Below are positions 60,800 through 64,000 of a stretch of 64,000 nt of DNA, one piece after another. Every line of letters starts with the position of its first letter. Within the stretch, counting starts at the first letter, position 1. The stretch is taken from positions 12,935 through 76,934 of the forward strand of contig JBBDHW010000033.1 of the NCBI GenBank assembly GCA_040880805.1, written 5' to 3'. Origin of the DNA: Acidimicrobiia bacterium. GTDB lineage: Bacteria > Actinomycetota > Acidimicrobiia > IMCC26256 > DASPTH01. The notes under the pieces were generated by a model that was not told the DNA's origin, did not search any database, and worked only from the letters and a program-made list of their open reading frames with translations. Position numbers and translations under genes: made by a program.

Positions 60800-61939
60800 G
60801 TGGCTCCGGGTGTCGATGACGGCGTGGGTGATGAGCAACTCGTCGCCTGCGCGCGCCAAGGGGACCGCGCTGCGTTCGGCCGGTTGCTGACCCGGCATTG
60901 GGACGCGGCATCGGGAGTGTGCCTTCGGCTCCTCGCAGGCAATCACGACGCGATGGAGGACGTACTCCAAGAGACTGCCGTTGTCGCGCTGGTGAGCCTC
61001 GACCGGCTGCGGGAGCCCGACCGGTTCGGCGCGTGGCTGTGCGGAATCGCGCTCAACGTCGCGCGGCGCCGGATGCGCGACGCGCGCCGCGAGCACCCCG
61101 TGTCGGTGTTGTCGGACGAAATCATCGACGGCGGCCCGGGACCTGCCGAACACGCCGAGTCGGCTTACCTCGGGCGTCAGGTGCGAGATGCGATCGCGCA
61201 CCTGCCGAACGGGCAACGCGACGCGGTGTTGCTCTTCTACTTGCAAGGCTTGACCCATCGCGAGGTCGCCGACGAGCTCGACATCTCCATCAACGCGGTC
61301 AAGGCGCGACTGCACCAGGCGCGGGAATCACTCGGGCCGGCGTTGGCGCCGTTCCACGGACGGAAGGAAGCGATCATGACCACTGGACCCGAATGGATCG
61401 ACGTGCAGATCAGCGACGTCCGGCGAGGCGAGGACGACCAGCAGCGTGCGCCCGTGGGCAAGCCTCACGTGGTGGTCTTGACGGACACCGCGAGCGATCG
61501 GCACCTGCCGATCTGGATCGGCGGGTTCGAAGCAACCGCCCTCGCCACGACCCTCGACAGCGTCGAGATGCCTCGACCCCAGACCTATCAATTCGCGGCC
61601 AACCTCCTGAGCGCGACGGGCTGGCGCACGCAGGAGGTCCGGGTCACCGACCTCGCCGTCGGTACCTTCTACTCCCAGGTCGTCCTCGAGCGCTCCGGAG
61701 AGACACTCATGATCGACGCACGGCCGAGCGACGCGCTCAACCTCGCCGTGTTGGCCGACGTACCGATCCGAGTCGACACCACGCTCTTCGACAATCCCGC
61801 GGCAACCCGCTACACGGAGTGGCGCAGCTACCCCTCGAACGCGGCTCAGCTCGCTGAAGAAGTCCGCCAGACCAACCAAGCTGTCGCTCAGTGGCTCCAG
61901 TCGCTCAGTCAAGACGCCGACGACCCCGACGCCGACTAA
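60800..61939 (+). CDS. ECF sigma factor fused to a DUF151 bifunctional-nuclease domain
   Basis: 379 residues. Residues about 10-80 are sigma region 2 (AFGRLLTRHWDAASGVCLRL, AWLCGIALNVARRRMRDARR), about 125-180 region 4 (LPNGQRDAVLLFYLQGLTHR EVADEL, NAVKARLHQARESLG), then a linker and, from about 195, a DUF151/BFN domain (DRHLPIWIGGFEATALATTL, MPRPQTYQFAANLLSATGWR, LMIDARPSDALNLAVLADVP). No stop or start separates the parts. The combination suggests a stress-type regulator whose own nuclease-like domain controls it. Confidence 0.88.
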   Translation: MAPGVDDGVGDEQLVACARQGDRAAFGRLLTRHWDAASGVCLRLLAGNHDAMEDVLQETAVVALVSLDRLREPDRFGAWLCGIALNVARRRMRDARREHPVSVLSDEIIDGGPGPAEHAESAYLGRQVRDAIAHLPNGQRDAVLLFYLQGLTHREVADELDISINAVKARLHQARESLGPALAPFHGRKEAIMTTGPEWIDVQISDVRRGEDDQQRAPVGKPHVVVLTDTASDRHLPIWIGGFEATALATTLDSVEMPRPQTYQFAANLLSATGWRTQEVRVTDLAVGTFYSQVVLERSGETLMIDARPSDALNLAVLADVPIRVDTTLFDNPAATRYTEWRSYPSNAAQLAEEVRQTNQAVAQWLQSLSQDADDPDAD

Positions 61940-61961
61940 ACGGCGGTTACCCGATCGCGCC

Positions 61962-62159
61962 GAGGTTGCGCGCAGCGCGTTTGACCCACTCACCGCGGAC
62001 GACAGGACCGAGCTGGGAGGTAACCCCGGGATCTGCGACCTCGAGGTCGACACGTCGGTGCTGACTCCCGCAGAGTGTGCCGAATTGATCCGCCGTCGAC
62101 TCCAGGACGGACCGCCCCCAACCGCATTCCGGCAACTCGCGAGTTTGCGAGCGCGGTAG
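61962..62159 (+). pseudogene. C-terminal relic of a phosphotransferase-like ATPase
   Basis: The plus frame reads EVARSAFDPLTADDRTELGG, then DLEVDTSVLTPAECAELIRR and RLQDGPPPTAFRQLASLRAR before a TAG at 62157-62159. This is the usual end of chloramphenicol-phosphotransferase-like/AAA kinases, but the Walker A and central part are absent. It lies between the sigma-DUF151 gene and the HAD gene. Confidence 0.55.
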
Positions 62160-62171
62160 GTTCATCGCTTC

Positions 62172-62885
62172 ATGGATTTCGAGGTCGTGTTCCTCGATGA
62201 TGGGGGCGTCCTGAACGACAACCGGCGTCGCGCCGCAGAGTGGCAGCGCCTGATCGGAGAATTCTTCGTACCGCGGTTGGGCGGCACACCCGCCGGGTGG
62301 GCCGCGGCGAACCTCGAGCGCGTACCGCCCCTGTGGGACGAGTACTTCCTCCCGCCACTCGATGGCGAGGACTACCGGTCCCGGTACGACGCGTATCTCG
62401 GGCGATGGCTCGAGGTGATGTGCGAAGAGGTTGGACTCGCGCCACCGCACAACGCGATCGAGCTGGCCTGGGAGGCAACGTTGTTCGTCACGACATCGGT
62501 TCGCAGCGCGATCCCCGGATCGGCCGATGCAGTGCGCGCCCTTGCGGACACGGGCTTGGCGCTGCACACCGCGTCGGGTGAGGCTTCCTGGGAGCTGGAG
62601 GGGTACCTCACCGCGATGGGGATCCGCGAGCACTTCGAGTTGCTCTTCGGCCCCGACCTCGTCGGACACCTGAAGTGGTCCGGACCCGAGTACTACCGCG
62701 CCCTTCTCGACGCCGCGGGCGTCGACCCCGCAGTCGCCCTCGTCATCGACGACGACCCGGAGAAGGCCGGGTGGGCTCGTCAATCCGGCGCGGCGGCATG
62801 TGTCGTCGGACCGCGCGGCGAGTGGGCCGACCTCACCGAGGCCGTGGGATCGCTATTGGCACGCGAGCCGCGGAGACCGCGATAG
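62172..62885 (+). CDS. HAD-family hydrolase
   Basis: 237 residues. Motif I VVFLDDGGVLND (about 5-16) has the usual Asp pair in altered context (DDG instead of DxDGT), an alpha-helical cap follows (about 20-115), then LHTASGEASWELEGYL (motif II), HLKWSGPEYYRALLDAAG (motif III Lys) and ALVIDDDPEKAGWARQSG (motif IV). Probably a phosphatase or dehalogenase-type enzyme with unknown substrate. The ATG lies 12 nt after the relic's stop. Confidence 0.85.
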   Translation: MDFEVVFLDDGGVLNDNRRRAAEWQRLIGEFFVPRLGGTPAGWAAANLERVPPLWDEYFLPPLDGEDYRSRYDAYLGRWLEVMCEEVGLAPPHNAIELAWEATLFVTTSVRSAIPGSADAVRALADTGLALHTASGEASWELEGYLTAMGIREHFELLFGPDLVGHLKWSGPEYYRALLDAAGVDPAVALVIDDDPEKAGWARQSGAAACVVGPRGEWADLTEAVGSLLAREPRRPR

Positions 62886-63011
62886 CGTCGCCTTCTCGAT
62901 TCGAGTCGAAGGGAGGTCCACTCGTGTTCACCATCCGGGTGCCCTCCTTCGTCGCTGCCTGACCGTCCTTCGGGAGCGACCACGGGGCACCCCACGAACC
63001 TGGGAGTGCCC

Positions 63012-63764
63012 GTGTCAGAACCAAGTGCCCCTGCTCTCCGTGACGTCGATCTCCTCGCGATCGAGAACGACGTCGTGTGCCCCTTCGACGAGCGCGGTCG
63101 GAGAGTCGGCAACTACGGCTTGGGCATCGCCGTCGCTCGCGACGGCTACCTCGTCGTCCTCGGAAGCGATGTTCCGGATGCTCTTGCCACCGAACTCGAG
63201 GCGGCGGTCGCCGACACACCGCCTGCGTTCGATCCCACCACCGCGCCCCGCGTGCTCGACGGCTGCCGACGACTCCTCGAACAGTCCGGCGGTCCGGTTC
63301 AGCAGTCGGGACCGAACCCGAGCTACCTGATACCGCCCGACACGAGGTTCTCGTCCGGCGCCGAGATCATCCGGTCCGACGATGGCAACGCCGATGAACT
63401 GGTGCGCAGCCTCCGTGGCGCGAACCCGCAGCCCGGCGGGTGGACGGCCACCGAGTGGGACGATCTGCTCGACGGCACCCTCGGACCATGGGCGATGGCC
63501 ATGGTCGACGGCCGGGTGGTGTCGATCTGCCACACACCGAGGCACCTCACGGAACGCGGCGCCGAGTGCGGCGTGTGGACACATCCCGACTTCCGGGGCC
63601 GGCGTCACGCTCCTGCAGTCACGGCAGCATGGGCATCGGTGCTCGCGCCGACGGGCCGCCATCTCTTCTACAGCACCGAGGCCGACAACCGTTCCTCGCA
63701 GCGCGTCGCGGCACGGCTCGGACTCCGTGTCATCGGATGGTCCTGGACCCTGGCCCGGGACTGA
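63012..63764 (+). CDS. GNAT-family N-acetyltransferase
   Basis: 250 residues. The C-terminal half is a GNAT fold: WAMAMVDGRVVSICHTPRHL, AECGVWTHPDFRGRRHAPAV (acetyl-CoA pyrophosphate loop, RGRRH) and FYSTEADNRSSQRVAARLGL. The N-terminal half is a divergent family-specific extension. The GTG at 63012 has GGGAG (63002-63006) 5 nt upstream; a GTG at 63006 overlaps it. The acceptor is unknown. Confidence 0.82.
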   Translation: MSEPSAPALRDVDLLAIENDVVCPFDERGRRVGNYGLGIAVARDGYLVVLGSDVPDALATELEAAVADTPPAFDPTTAPRVLDGCRRLLEQSGGPVQQSGPNPSYLIPPDTRFSSGAEIIRSDDGNADELVRSLRGANPQPGGWTATEWDDLLDGTLGPWAMAMVDGRVVSICHTPRHLTERGAECGVWTHPDFRGRRHAPAVTAAWASVLAPTGRHLFYSTEADNRSSQRVAARLGLRVIGWSWTLARD

Positions 63765-63808
63765 GGACTGACGCGTCTGACGTCTGACTCGTGCCGCGAG
63801 TCAAACGG

Positions 63809-63905
63809 TAGGGTTGACGTGATGCGAACCACCTTCTGACGCGGGCGCGCCCGATCGCCGCCTGTCGTCTCGACGTGTCCTGGACGCGTTCGAGACGACA
63901 AGGAG
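63809..63905 (+). promoter_or_regulatory. Leaderless 5-codon uORF followed by a hairpin next to the ribosome-binding site
   Basis: TAGGGT (63809-63814), 7 nt, then ATG at 63822 opening MRTTF and TGA (63837-63839). Downstream a perfect 11-bp stem TGTCGTCTCGA/TCGAGACGACA (63863-63873 with 63890-63900) ends at AAGGAG, the ribosome-binding site of the next gene. The layout fits a translational attenuator. Confidence 0.5.
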
Positions 63906-63911
63906 TTGGTC

Positions 63912-64000
63912 GTGTCCGGTCAGCACAACTGGTCAGCGAGCCCACCTCACGGCTTCGACGAAACCGCCGAGACTCGTCGACTTTTGCGCTCGCGCCCCCC
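63912..64000 (+). CDS. Partial protein of unknown function, cut by the window end
   Basis: GTG at 63912 with AAGGAG 6 nt upstream; the product begins MSGQHNWSASPPHGFDETAE and continues past the window. Too short for assignment. It is preceded by the uORF and hairpin at 63809-63905, which suggest its expression is controlled after transcription starts. Confidence 0.5.
   Translation, partial: MSGQHNWSASPPHGFDETAETRRLLRSRP

Noticed and set aside
61947-62783. Minus-strand open frame opposite the HAD gene
   Set aside because: No domain; the plus strand has a clear HAD protein and a phosphotransferase relic.

Overview
The window reads as high-GC actinobacterial chromosome, most likely an uncultured member of the class Acidimicrobiia or a close relative (inference). 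The grounds are strong G/C at third codon positions, many GTG starts, and a gene set typical of that group: a large NAD-glutamate dehydrogenase, a DUF3151 protein, the SCO1664/DUF3090/MSMEG_4193 trio, a fatty acyl-AMP ligase, a thiolase-like/DUF35 pair, PF04909 amidohydrolases and an FrhB-type F420-hydrogenase beta homologue. At least a dozen starts have a TAnnnT-like box 6-8 nt directly upstream and no Shine-Dalgarno, which suggests widespread leaderless transcription.
Layout. 0-0.9 kb: SRP RNA (minus), a GyrI-like protein and tRNA-Ser(GGA). 1-14.3 kb: an accessory, partly decayed stretch. It holds SnoaL-like and VOC proteins, a nucleotidyltransferase toxin-antitoxin-like pair, two large c-di-GMP enzymes transcribed divergently, an ArsR-ArsC fusion, a cNMP-binding protein and a MazF module. 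Among them lie relics of a PAS protein, an aspartyl/asparaginyl-tRNA synthetase, a TPR protein and a TetR regulator, plus a dispersed repeat of about 80 bp. 14.6-20.4 kb: thiolase-like/DUF35 pair, VapBC, GNAT/glycosyltransferase/PIG-L genes, tadA, tRNA-Ser(CGA). 20.5-28.2 kb: a broken serine hydrolase, a STAS protein overlapping an ECF sigma factor, VOC, amidohydrolase, gamma-glutamyltransferase, winged-helix regulator, Nudix and a second VapBC.
28.2-34.9 kb: metF with a membrane protein, opposite a five-gene run (FrhB-like, small alpha/beta protein, nitroreductase, fatty acyl-AMP ligase, GT39). 34.9-39.7 kb: the conserved actinobacterial trio, DUF3151, gmd, purE, enoyl-CoA hydratase. 40-44.3 kb: lgt and a MacB/FtsX-type ABC exporter in one overlapping operon. 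44.3-50.4 kb: DUF427, a broken DJ-1/PfpI gene, Fpg/Nei glycosylase, UbiB kinase, Rpf-like muralytic protein, phytoene-desaturase-like oxidoreductase. 50.4-59.9 kb: glutamate dehydrogenase, zinc-ribbon protein, CaiB-type CoA-transferase, amidohydrolase, a 46-residue small protein, esterase, SDR. 60-64 kb: an Erm-type rRNA methyltransferase with a candidate leader peptide, an ECF sigma-DUF151 fusion, a phosphotransferase relic, HAD, GNAT, and a partial gene behind a uORF plus hairpin.
The most unusual signal is a short hairpin repeat (core CCGGCTCCGTGCCTGAACGG) present three times between 46 and 57 kb. Two copies sit inside conserved genes (Fpg/Nei and glutamate dehydrogenase) as apparent in-frame peptide insertions read in different frames; the third lies in a 5' UTR. 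This resembles the behaviour of Rickettsia palindromic elements and may be an undescribed gene-inserting mini-repeat. No CRISPR array, rRNA operon, insertion sequence or prophage was seen.
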